Position numbers and translations under genes: made by a program. Source: Bacteroidota bacterium (GTDB lineage: Bacteria > Bacteroidota > Bacteroidia > JAIBAJ01). From it: a stretch of 35,990 bases of DNA. The stretch is taken from contig CANJNG010000027.1 of assembly GCA_947475205.1 (NCBI GenBank), positions 1-35,990 of the forward strand, written 5' to 3'. Shown piece by piece: positions 16,866 through 24,545 of this stretch; within the stretch, counting starts at the first letter, position 1, and every line of letters begins with the position of its first letter. Under the pieces are notes generated by a model that did not search any database, had not been told where the DNA came from, and saw only the letters and a program-made list of their open reading frames with translations.

Positions 16866-18584
16866 CTATCTCACGTTGTGCATCATCTTTAGCAACATGC
16901 GGCTAAGGAAGAAGAGGATAATGGAGGCGATTCCTGCCATAAAAACGAAGAGCATAAAGAAATCGTAGAGGCTGCCGATGGAGAAGCCTATGAATTTCTT
17001 TATGTTGGGGATTTGGTTTTGCTGGAGTTGGGCTGTTACGTTGGTTTTCAGGTTTTCGTCAGTGATGGCTGCCAATTGCACTTTTTCCATCGGGATAACT
17101 TTTTGGCCGTCTATTACTTGGGCATCGGCATCGGTGAAGTTGGGGGCAAAGAGTTGAACGGCTTTGTCCGTTTCGATTTGGCGAACCATGTCCACTGCTA
17201 CTACAGGCTCTGGATACAAGGCACTTAGAGTTCCGGCAAATTTGTTAGCGGCTGCGGTGGAAAGAAACCAAACTCCCATGAGAAGGGAAGCAAATTTAAC
17301 CGGGGCAAGCTTATTTACCATGCTTAAACCAATGGGCGAAAGGCATAATTCGCCAAAGGTGTGAATGGTGTAAAGGCTTACTAACCACATCATGCTGACT
17401 TTTACGCCGGGTTGGATGTCTTTAACGCCAAAGGCGATTACGAGGTAGCCTATGGCGAGGAAAAAGAGGCCGATGGATTGCTTGTAAGGCGATGCTGGTT
17501 CCATGTTGCGTTTGCCCAAAAAGCCCCATAGCCACACGAATACGGTTGCGAAGATTACAATGGCTACGGCGTTAATGGATTGGAAATAGGAAGTTGGGAT
17601 GATTTTGCCCATAAACTCACGATTGGTTTGTTCTTCGGCGAAGAAGGTAAGCGAGGCTCCGGCCTGCTCGAAGGCTGCCCAAAAGAAGATAACGAAGAAG
17701 GCTACTACATAGATTACCCAGATACGGTCGCGTTCGACCTTGGTGAGGTTGGGGTCGGAGATTATGAAGCCGGGAGCCGCTATAGTAAGCGAAAAGATGA
17801 AGGAACCGATTAGATCCATTTCAAAGACTTTGAGGAAAAGAACAAATAAGCCTAGGGCAACGCCCAACCAGATTAATACGGATTTGGTTGTAACGGGGGC
17901 TGTTTCAACACTGGCATCTTGACGGCTGGAGTTGGGTTTTTCGCCAATCTGAACCCCATCGGGCGAAACGATGTATTTATCCTTTAAGGTAATAAACAAC
18001 ACTAGGCTTAAACACATTCCGATACCGGCACAAAGAAAGCCCCAACGAAAATCGGCAGGATTACCAGTATCGCCAAAGAAACCGCAGATAAGCGGGGCGA
18101 TGAAAGCACCTAGGTTTATGCCCATATAAAAAATGGTGAAGGCTGAGTCCACACGGCGGTCGCCTTCGGGGTATAGCTGGCCTACCATAGTGGAGATATT
18201 GGGTTTGAAGAATCCGTTACCGAATATTAAAAGCCCCAAGCCTCCATACATGATCATGGGAGCAAAGGATTCTTGATAGAAAGTTCCAGAGGTAAACATC
18301 ATAAACTGCCCCAAGGCCATCAATACTCCACCGATTATTATGGATTTACGATTTCCCCAGTAACGGTCAGCCATATAGCCACCGAGGAGTGGAGTTAGGT
18401 AAACTAATCCTGTATAGCTGCCATAAATCTGCGACCCGAGTGATTTATCGAAAAGCAATGCCTTGGTCATATATAAGGTAAAGATTGCCCGCATTCCGTA
18501 GTAGGAAAATCGTTCCCACATTTCGGTAATGAATAGGATATAGAGTCCTTTGGGATGGCCTTTCGGCGTGGCAGTGTTGCTCAT
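16866..18584 (-). CDS. Proton-dependent oligopeptide transporter (POT/PTR family)
   Basis: 572 residues with 12 to 14 predicted membrane segments. The POT proton-coupling motif ExxER is present early (EMWERFSYYG, Glu21, Glu24, Arg25), with the PTR motifs GGYMADRYWGNRKSI and FYMGINLGAFIAPLICG. It imports di- and tripeptides with protons. A hydrophilic insertion of about 90 residues near the C-terminus (YPEPVVAVDMVRQIETDK through QQNQIPNIKKF) separates the last membrane segments; this is seen in many Bacteroidota homologues. It could use peptides released by extracellular proteases such as the M43 enzyme, but that link is only inferred. A TACTTTCG box lies at 18604-18611. Confidence 0.95.
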   Translation of the reverse strand: MSNTATPKGHPKGLYILFITEMWERFSYYGMRAIFTLYMTKALLFDKSLGSQIYGSYTGLVYLTPLLGGYMADRYWGNRKSIIIGGVLMALGQFMMFTSGTFYQESFAPMIMYGGLGLLIFGNGFFKPNISTMVGQLYPEGDRRVDSAFTIFYMGINLGAFIAPLICGFFGDTGNPADFRWGFLCAGIGMCLSLVLFITLKDKYIVSPDGVQIGEKPNSSRQDASVETAPVTTKSVLIWLGVALGLFVLFLKVFEMDLIGSFIFSLTIAAPGFIISDPNLTKVERDRIWVIYVVAFFVIFFWAAFEQAGASLTFFAEEQTNREFMGKIIPTSYFQSINAVAIVIFATVFVWLWGFLGKRNMEPASPYKQSIGLFFLAIGYLVIAFGVKDIQPGVKVSMMWLVSLYTIHTFGELCLSPIGLSMVNKLAPVKFASLLMGVWFLSTAAANKFAGTLSALYPEPVVAVDMVRQIETDKAVQLFAPNFTDADAQVIDGQKVIPMEKVQLAAITDENLKTNVTAQLQQNQIPNIKKFIGFSIGSLYDFFMLFVFMAGIASIILFFLSRMLLKMMHNVR

Positions 18585-18603
18585 AGTTTAATTATGGAGT
18601 GGG

Positions 18604-18611
18604 CGAAAGTA
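18604..18611 (-). promoter_or_regulatory. -7 box (TACTTTCG) of the POT transporter gene
   Basis: Minus-strand TACTTTCG, 19 bases before the ATG, with the same sequence as the box of the pnt operon. Confidence 0.4.
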
Positions 18612-18666
18612 CATTTTTTGGGATTAAGGAATGAGATTGGCAGAAATTTATGCAAATTCAGATTCC

Positions 18667-19116
18667 CTATACTTTCTCCGATGCCTTTATTGCTTTTCGG
18701 TAGGAGAAGTTTTCGAATATATGTCTTCGGGCAAAGCGTATAGGAGTAGGAGAATTGATGAGTTTTTTATACAATGCCGGTTGCACGCCAAAATACTCGT
18801 AAACACTACCGTCAAAGAAAGTCACTTTCAACATTTGTCCTATATATACAAAATCTTCCATGCCCGAGGTAGTGATGGTGTTTGTATATTCCTCAATGTT
18901 TCGGGCGTGGGTTTCGGGCGAAAGGCTAACTAAGAAATGATAGGCCTCAATAATGACTTTGCTTTTGGCTTCGGCCTCGGCCTTAGCAGTTTCATCAGCC
19001 TGAAATTTATCGGGATGCCACTCCTTCATCAGGTTGCGGTAAATAACTTTAAGTTCGGCTAAGTTGGCATCTTTGTCGATGCCAAACAGTTTTCGGTAAT
19101 CGGTAATTCGTTTCAT
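18667..19116 (-). CDS. J-domain protein with C-terminal KTSC domain
   Basis: 149 residues. The first 65 or so form a J domain (DYRKLFGIDKDANLAELKVI, with the HPD motif in MKEWHPDKF), which stimulates Hsp70/DnaK ATPase. There is no Gly/Phe region or zinc finger, so it is a type III J protein. The C-terminus (LKVTFFDGSVYEYFGVQPAL through RRHIFENFSYRK) matches the KTSC domain, a small fold found alone or fused in bacteria, with a suggested but unproven nucleic-acid role. The ATG at 19116 is preferred; the longer frame would need a TTG at 19125. It lies 82 bases upstream of the POT transporter on the same strand. Confidence 0.85.
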   Translation of the reverse strand: MKRITDYRKLFGIDKDANLAELKVIYRNLMKEWHPDKFQADETAKAEAEAKSKVIIEAYHFLVSLSPETHARNIEEYTNTITTSGMEDFVYIGQMLKVTFFDGSVYEYFGVQPALYKKLINSPTPIRFARRHIFENFSYRKAIKASEKV

Positions 19117-19219
19117 AGGCGGCAATGTTAGTCATTTGTTTAGATGAGGATAACAAATCCCCTGCTATTTTCTAACAAAAGAAACTCCATTTTCTGTACG
19201 AAATGAGCTATTTCAACAC

Positions 19220-20014
19220 CTACCCATTCACCGGAGAAGGCTCTATTTCAACTCGTTCGGAAGCAGCTACCCGTTCAAACTCCTCTTGATATTTGGTGTG
19301 GTTGGTTTTCATAAGCAAATCCCACACATTAAAATAGAGTCCGTAGTTGCAATTTACTAAGCGGTGGTGCATATTATGGTGAACACTTGTATTATTCAGC
19401 CTACCAATAGGATTTTGCAGCATTCCTTTCGGATACATTTCATATCCTAAATGTCCCATTACGTTCATTGCTGTCATATATATAAGAAATGTAAGTATTG
19501 CAATGGGGTGCATTGGCAAAAAGAGCAGCATTAAAGGAAGTATTGCCGATTCAATAACAGCTTCGGTGGGATGAAATGAAAAGGCTGCCCAAGGACTAGG
19601 ATTATTACTTAAATGATGTACCAAATGTACTTTAGGGAAAACCCATTTGAGGTGCATAAACCGATGAGTCCAATAAAAATAGGTATCGTGAAGCAATATG
19701 GCAGCCAAAACGCTAAAGAAGAAATAGGCAATGCTGTGTTCGCTAAATTCACTGTAAATTTGGAAGATACCGACTTTCTTACCAAAGAAAATAACGATAC
19801 CCATTGCCGCAAAAATCATTAAAGAGGTAATGGAATACTTAAATTCAGCCTTGATTTTCTCTTTATCCACATCCTTTTTCTGAATGCGTTTGTGAGCAAA
19901 TCTTTCTTTGAAGAAAACGTAAAAGATTAAGTACGCCACACCCGAAAACAGGAAGTAACGCACCAAATTTATAGCATATATTTTAGTCCACACAGCTAAG
20001 GCTTCCTGCAACAT
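19220..20014 (-). CDS. Fatty acid hydroxylase/sterol desaturase family membrane protein
   Basis: 264 residues with about four hydrophobic segments. The histidine clusters that bind the diiron centre are present in order: HDTYFYWTHRFMH, HLVHH and HHNMHH. Family members hydroxylate or desaturate lipids at the membrane using O2. Bacteroidota homologues are common, and whether this one acts on fatty acids, carotenoids, sterol-like lipids or ether lipids cannot be told. The C-terminal tail (ERVAASERVEIEPSPVNG) is not conserved-looking. It lies 93 bases downstream of a T9SS cargo gene, with a hairpin between. Confidence 0.88.
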   Translation of the reverse strand: MLQEALAVWTKIYAINLVRYFLFSGVAYLIFYVFFKERFAHKRIQKKDVDKEKIKAEFKYSITSLMIFAAMGIVIFFGKKVGIFQIYSEFSEHSIAYFFFSVLAAILLHDTYFYWTHRFMHLKWVFPKVHLVHHLSNNPSPWAAFSFHPTEAVIESAILPLMLLFLPMHPIAILTFLIYMTAMNVMGHLGYEMYPKGMLQNPIGRLNNTSVHHNMHHRLVNCNYGLYFNVWDLLMKTNHTKYQEEFERVAASERVEIEPSPVNG

Positions 20015-20032
20015 TGTAAATGAATTAGGGTG

Positions 20033-20040
20033 CGAAAATA
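20033..20040 (-). promoter_or_regulatory. -7 box (TATTTTCG) of the fatty acid hydroxylase gene
   Basis: Minus-strand TATTTTCG, 18 bases before the ATG; TAnnTTCG type. It sits directly beyond the hairpin at 20044-20083, so termination of the upstream gene and start of this one are adjacent. Confidence 0.35.
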
Positions 20041-20043
20041 GCG

Positions 20044-20083
20044 AATCCCCAAAGGTGCTAAAAAAAATGCTCCTTTGGGGATT
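20044..20083 (-). terminator. Hairpin downstream of the T9SS cargo gene
   Basis: A 12-bp perfect stem: AATCCCCAAAGG (20044-20055) with CCTTTGGGGATT (20072-20083). The 16-base loop is A-rich on the plus strand (T-rich in the transcript). It begins 24 bases past the stop of the gene at 20108. On the minus strand no T-run follows immediately, so it is an imperfect intrinsic terminator. Confidence 0.5.
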
Positions 20084-20107
20084 GAAAAATTGAGGTGTTT
20101 GGTTGAA

Positions 20108-21046
20108 TTACTTCACAGAAACCTTCACTACTTCGCCAGTGGTGCTATGTAAAGTATAAATTCCGGTTGAAATTCCTGCAAGTGATACATTCATTGCATT
20201 TTGAAACGATACAACTTCGCGACCTGAAACGTCAAGCATTTTACCGCTGATGGCTTTATTGAAAGATATATTGTCCGAAGCAGGGTTAGGATAAACAGAT
20301 AAAATAACTTTATCGTTTGCTGTGTAACTTATGCCAGTGAATAAATCAGCAGTTACGTTAATGTCATCTAATAAAATTGCAGGACGTGTTCCGCCGCCTG
20401 ATGCATCATCAAAATTGTAAATTCTCCAACGCAATTGAACAATTGGAAGATTGTTGAAGGAAGATGGTAAAACTATATTTGAAAAAGATTGAATAGTACC
20501 GGCAGCAACACCAGATGTAGAATATAAACCACCAGCAATATCTGTCCAAGCAGATGCAGTAGCCGAATCTGTGCGACCTTGTAAAACCATTTCGTATACT
20601 TGAGTAGAATCTGTTTGAATAAGTGTTCCTGCTTTAAAGGATACGTTTACGGATTGACAATTTGTGGTAGAAAGTGTAAGTAATGCGGCTCCTACTTGTT
20701 TACCTGTGATTCCACCATTGTTACACTGTGCAGCATTTAGTGAGCCTCCTGCATTGCGAAATACTACACCTGAATCTCCTTTGCCGGTAATGTAACACCG
20801 AACAGTAGCATTGTAAACGCAACGCCAAGTTTCTGTTGGGTCAGCAGTTACTACGGGTTCTGTGGAGCCTGTGGTATATTGCTTAAACAACATGGATGGT
20901 GGGTAAGTTCCTCCTGCTGAGTTGGGATCCCAACTTGTGAAAGAATAACTATTTGTGGGAGACAATGCCCAAGGTGTAACTGTTTGGGCTGACAAAGCAG
21001 TAACAATTGAAACCACTAAGGCAAAAGATAGGTAGATTTTTTTCAT
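20108..21046 (-). CDS. T9SS-secreted protein with sorting domain, function unknown
   Basis: 312 residues. A signal peptide (MKKIYLSFALVVSIVTALSA-Q) precedes a beta-rich body of about 210 residues with several Cys. One element (RPAILLDDINVTA) resembles the end of MAM-like or lectin-like beta sandwiches common in Bacteroidota secreted proteins. The C-terminal type A sorting domain has YPNPASDNISF and GIYTLHSTTGEVVKVSVK. No catalytic motif is visible. The protein should be secreted or surface-attached through the type IX system. A perfect -7 box lies at 21067-21074. Confidence 0.85.
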   Translation of the reverse strand: MKKIYLSFALVVSIVTALSAQTVTPWALSPTNSYSFTSWDPNSAGGTYPPSMLFKQYTTGSTEPVVTADPTETWRCVYNATVRCYITGKGDSGVVFRNAGGSLNAAQCNNGGITGKQVGAALLTLSTTNCQSVNVSFKAGTLIQTDSTQVYEMVLQGRTDSATASAWTDIAGGLYSTSGVAAGTIQSFSNIVLPSSFNNLPIVQLRWRIYNFDDASGGGTRPAILLDDINVTADLFTGISYTANDKVILSVYPNPASDNISFNKAISGKMLDVSGREVVSFQNAMNVSLAGISTGIYTLHSTTGEVVKVSVK

Positions 21047-21066
21047 TTGAATAAATTAATGTTGGG

Positions 21067-21074
21067 CAAAAATA
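21067..21074 (-). promoter_or_regulatory. -7 box (TATTTTTG) of the T9SS cargo gene
   Basis: A perfect TAnnTTTG on the minus strand, 20 bases before the ATG at 21046. No TTG at normal -33 spacing. Confidence 0.4.
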
Positions 21075-21193
21075 GCCTTTTTGTTTAGATATGAATTTGA
21101 AAAAGATTAGAAATATTGATTTGGTAATATGGACAGGATATTTAGAATACAACTCCCTCATCAAGGGATCAGACTTAAAAGTATGTATGCAAC

Positions 21194-22405
21194 TCAAGCC
21201 GCAACTTTAGTTCGTTTCAAATATCGGTAACAAATTATGGCACTCAAAGAGGTAAGAAGTCCCCCCATAAGAAAAGGTGCACCGGGGAAGTAAATGAGTG
21301 CATCGGGTTTGGTGAAATGGTAAAAAAGGTTAGTCATCAACAAGGGACCAATAATGGAGGTGACACTCATCAAGCTGGTTAATGCCCCCTGCAATTCGCC
21401 TTGCTCGTTGGCGGGTACTTCGTTACTCATTATGCCCTGAAGTGCCGGACCGGCGATTCCTCCTAAAGCATAAGGTACTAAAAAGGCAAACATCATCCAA
21501 CCCTGAGTGGCGAAGGCAAACAATAGAAATCCTGCAATGTAAAAAAGCAAGCCCAGCAAGACCGATTTCCGTTGGCCGTATTTGGGGATGATTATACGGA
21601 TTAAACCTCCCTGCACAATGGCTGTAACTAAACCCACAAAAGCAATAGAATAACCCACCAAAGCTTCATTCCATGCAAATTTTTCCATGGTGTAATACGT
21701 CCAAGTGCTTTCGGCGGCTTTTCCGGCGATATAAAGCAACACCAACGATGCAACCAAGCCGATAATAGCCGGATAGCGTTGCAGATGAATCATCGATCCA
21801 AAGGGATTTGCCCTCTTCCAGTCAAATGCCCGGCGGTTTTCTTTGCTTAGCGATTCAGGAAGGATGAAATAGCCGTATAGGAAATTGATTAATGAAAATG
21901 CTGCTGCTGCTATGAAAGGCATCCTGACTCCCCACTGGCTGAATACGCTCCCTAAAAGCGGCCCAATAATGAATCCCAATCCAAATGCTGCTCCTATCAT
22001 TCCGAAGTTTTGCGACCGCTTTTCGGGTGGGCTGATATCAGCAATGTAGGCCGAAGCAGTGGAGAAACTTGCACCGCATATTCCGGCAAACAGCCTTCCG
22101 ATAAATAACCAAAATATGCTTGGGGCAAAGGCAAGAAAAAGGTAATCAATTCCTAACCCAAACAATGAAGTTAGCAGCACAGGACGGCGACCAAATTTAT
22201 CACTCAATCCACCCAGAACAGGGGCAAATACAAATTGCATAATCGCATAGGCAAACATAAGCCATCCTCCATATTGCGATGCCTGACTGATATTTCCGCC
22301 CGTTAGTTCTTGAATTAACTTGGGTACTACGGGAATTATAATTCCAATGCCTGTACAGTCTATCATCAGGGTGATGAAAATGAAATAAATGGCTTTTTTA
22401 TTCAT
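21194..22405 (-). CDS. MFS transporter, TetA-like drug:H+ antiporter family
   Basis: 403 residues, 12 predicted membrane helices. The MFS motif A between helices 2 and 3 is [14 protein letters not shown], and the second half has the related [19 protein letters not shown]. An early acidic residue (Asp in [18 protein letters not shown]) is typical of the TetA/DHA1 group. Annotators often name this 'TCR/Tet family' transporter, but the sequence does not show that it exports tetracycline. The ATG at 22405 (MNKKAIYF) is preferred over a GTG five codons upstream. It is separated from the upstream esterase gene by a strong terminator. Confidence 0.9.
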   Translation of the reverse strand: MNKKAIYFIFITLMIDCTGIGIIIPVVPKLIQELTGGNISQASQYGGWLMFAYAIMQFVFAPVLGGLSDKFGRRPVLLTSLFGLGIDYLFLAFAPSIFWLFIGRLFAGICGASFSTASAYIADISPPEKRSQNFGMIGAAFGLGFIIGPLLGSVFSQWGVRMPFIAAAAFSLINFLYGYFILPESLSKENRRAFDWKRANPFGSMIHLQRYPAIIGLVASLVLLYIAGKAAESTWTYYTMEKFAWNEALVGYSIAFVGLVTAIVQGGLIRIIIPKYGQRKSVLLGLLFYIAGFLLFAFATQGWMMFAFLVPYALGGIAGPALQGIMSNEVPANEQGELQGALTSLMSVTSIIGPLLMTNLFYHFTKPDALIYFPGAPFLMGGLLTSLSAIICYRYLKRTKVAA

Positions 22406-22522
22406 GGGGTATTTGTCCACAAAGGAAACCTAATAATGGATAGTTATAAGTTTTAAGTTGTGGCACTATGGCTTTTCTGAAAATTACAATTTGCTTGAAT
22501 ACAGAATACCTATAAAAGAAAA

Positions 22523-22554
22523 ATCCCGAAGTTTGTTTTATCAAACTTCGGGAT
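22523..22554 (-). terminator. Strong intrinsic terminator after the esterase gene
   Basis: A perfect 13-bp stem, ATCCCGAAGTTTG (22523-22535) and CAAACTTCGGGAT (22542-22554), with a 6-base loop. It begins 26 bases past the stop codon at 22580. On the minus strand the stem is followed by TTTTCTTTT. It insulates the MFS gene from the esterase gene. Confidence 0.85.
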
Positions 22555-22579
22555 ATAGAGAAATGGGTTAAAACCAATT

Positions 22580-23728
22580 TTATCTCACAACAAATTTCCT
22601 GCAAATTTTACTACCATTTGTAGCAGTAAAATTCAAGAAATAGATTCCAGAATTCAGTTTATCGGTTGAAAGTGTGGTAGCGTTAGTAACAGTGTTTTGC
22701 TCCAAAACTATTTTTCCACTCACGTCCATAACGGAAACTTTAACTGTTTCTTTTGGATGGTTTAAGGTAATGCTGTTTCCTTTTTCAGTTGGATTTGGAG
22801 CAAGGGAATATTTATCAGAGGTACTGGTTTTAATTTCCACTCCAAGTGCACCCAATGTTTCATCGGGATGTTCAAAACGCAAGAAGAACTTCCAAATTTC
22901 TGCAGTGTAGAAAATATCATCAGTTGGGCCAAGCCAAGTGTGTGTGGCTCCATACACTCTAAAATGTTCTAATGCTGCACCAGCCGTGCAACTTCCCCAT
23001 ACAAAATGGTCAACAGTATAGCCGTCGTTTGGATTAATATCAGGCATTGCAAACGTGTCAACCGCTGTGCAACCGTTATTATTTGCCCAAAAAGTCAAAA
23101 GATCAGGAACACTCATTCCAAAGGAAGCTGTATCATAACTTACAGTAACATCAGCAGTGCCGTGGAAAGTAATGATTGGAAGCACACGTCCTGGAGTACA
23201 AGTAATTCCATCACCAATGGTGGCGGCAACTGGAGCAAAAGCAGCAATACGGTCGTTTAATTGGCAAGCCAAACGATTGGTCATAAAACCTCCCATGGAG
23301 AAGCCGCAAGCAAATACTCGGCGTTGATCAATTTTAAATTCGGCAGCTGTGCTATCAATCAATGTGCGAAAAAAACCCACATCGTCAACATTTGAATTTG
23401 GGTAATAGCCAAACGTCCCTGCTCCCGAATTCCAAGCAGTACCAGCTAATGGGTCGGCAACAGCTTGCGGGGTAATTACAATAAAGTTTGCAGTATCGGC
23501 TATATAGGTCATTCCAACGCCTTCCATATTGAGCATATCATCACCAAGGCCATGCAACACAAATACCAATGGTACTTTTTGGGAACCGTCATACGATGCC
23601 GGAACATATAATCTGTATTGCCGCTGTTGGCCCCCAAATGAAAGAGTGCGGGTTTCGTGAATTACTGTTTGCGAAAATGAGCCAAAGGCAAGAGTGAGAA
23701 GGAGAGAACTTAGTAATGTTTTTTTCAT
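22580..23728 (-). CDS. Secreted PHB depolymerase/LpqC-type esterase with T9SS sorting domain
   Basis: 382 residues. After a signal peptide (ending FGSFSQ) comes an alpha/beta hydrolase of the PHB depolymerase/feruloyl esterase-like family. Visible motifs are the oxyanion region VLHGLGDD, the nucleophile elbow GFSMGG (Ser), an acidic residue near TFHGTADVTVSY and the catalytic His in GATHTW. A linker leads to a type A sorting domain (LAPNPTEKGNSITL, GIYFLNFTATNGSKICRKF). It should be secreted by T9SS and act on an extracellular ester, such as a polyhydroxyalkanoate or an acyl or feruloyl polysaccharide substituent; the sequence does not separate these. The gene stands alone, with a terminator downstream. 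Confidence 0.9.
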   Translation of the reverse strand: MKKTLLSSLLLTLAFGSFSQTVIHETRTLSFGGQQRQYRLYVPASYDGSQKVPLVFVLHGLGDDMLNMEGVGMTYIADTANFIVITPQAVADPLAGTAWNSGAGTFGYYPNSNVDDVGFFRTLIDSTAAEFKIDQRRVFACGFSMGGFMTNRLACQLNDRIAAFAPVAATIGDGITCTPGRVLPIITFHGTADVTVSYDTASFGMSVPDLLTFWANNNGCTAVDTFAMPDINPNDGYTVDHFVWGSCTAGAALEHFRVYGATHTWLGPTDDIFYTAEIWKFFLRFEHPDETLGALGVEIKTSTSDKYSLAPNPTEKGNSITLNHPKETVKVSVMDVSGKIVLEQNTVTNATTLSTDKLNSGIYFLNFTATNGSKICRKFVVR

Positions 23729-23850
23729 AGTTTAGAATTTGAAGCAAAGAAAAGGATTTTATGGATTTGTTCTGAGGAGATTAATTTGAGATTCTTCAAT
23801 CTCACAAGTGTTGCAATTGAAGGGGAAATTTATTTTTCACTTATTTTTTA

Positions 23851-23858
23851 TATTTTTG
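23851..23858 (+). promoter_or_regulatory. -7 box (TATTTTTG) upstream of the small protein-TonB receptor pair
   Basis: A perfect TAnnTTTG on the plus strand, 47 bases before the proposed CTG start at 23906, giving a leader of roughly 40 bases. The only ATG in the leader (23884) is followed at once by TAG. A TTG at 23817-23819 is too far upstream for a standard -33 element. Confidence 0.45.
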
Positions 23859-23905
23859 CCTCCATCTGCATCCTTTAAGTTAGATGTAGAATATAAATCG
23901 GCTCG

Positions 23906-24415
23906 CTGAAACCTCTACTAAATATATCTCTACTTGCCTTAATCATACTTCAAGCAGGAGGTATATCACTGTGGTATAAAATTCAGCAAAACCTCGCACA
24001 CTCAGAAGCACACCACAAACTCAACGACAATTTCACCCTTTTTCAAAAGCTCACCCTAACCCTTTCAGAATACAACCGCAGCAAAGCAGGTGAGGATGAA
24101 ATTCGTGTCAACGGAAAAATGTATGATGTGAAATCAAAAAAGATACTTGGCAACACTGTTGAACTGAGAGTAATACACGACACCGAAGAAGAAACCATTT
24201 TCAAAGAAATTAAAAAGTTTTTTCAGCACACCAATCAGCCCAACAGCCGATTTAATCATCAGTTGCAACTGTTACTTTCCCTTAGTTATTTGCCCCCATC
24301 ATTCCATAATTTGGTTTTGGCTTCATCCTTAACTAAATCAGAATTTGAATCCACAGCCCAAATGATTCTTTTGGGCAATAAAAGCGTAACTACCCCGCCA
24401 CCTGAGCGAGTATAA
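23906..24415 (+). CDS. Small membrane-anchored protein upstream of TonB receptor, probable CTG start
   Basis: 169 residues if started at the CTG at 23906. The frame is open from 23897 to the stop at 24413-24415. Its N-terminus reads LKPLLNISLLALIILQAGG then ISLWYKIQQN, a single membrane anchor with a QAGG motif. From memory, similar anchored proteins of unknown function often sit directly before TonB-dependent receptors in Bacteroidota, starting with MK at this position. No ATG, GTG or TTG occurs in frame before the anchor; the first ATG is at 24119, after half the protein. The soluble part includes EIRVNGKMYDVKSKKILGN and HDTEEETIFKEIKKFF. Either CTG is used, or the start has been mutated and the gene is damaged. 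It lies 130 bases before the receptor. Confidence 0.65.
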   Translation: MKPLLNISLLALIILQAGGISLWYKIQQNLAHSEAHHKLNDNFTLFQKLTLTLSEYNRSKAGEDEIRVNGKMYDVKSKKILGNTVELRVIHDTEEETIFKEIKKFFQHTNQPNSRFNHQLQLLLSLSYLPPSFHNLVLASSLTKSEFESTAQMILLGNKSVTTPPPERV

Positions 24416-24545
24416 ACCGTTTCCTTAAATTTTAGATACTACTTTCAGATTAATTCTGGAAGCATTTTGATTGCATTAATCAGTGCTAATCCATTAAATC
24501 TACGTCATCTGCGTGCCATTATTTTAATCCTTATTCCTATATAAA

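Noticed and set aside
21194-22405. Tetracycline resistance gene
   Set aside because: The protein is TetA-like only at family level; substrate cannot be read from the sequence, so it is called as an MFS transporter.
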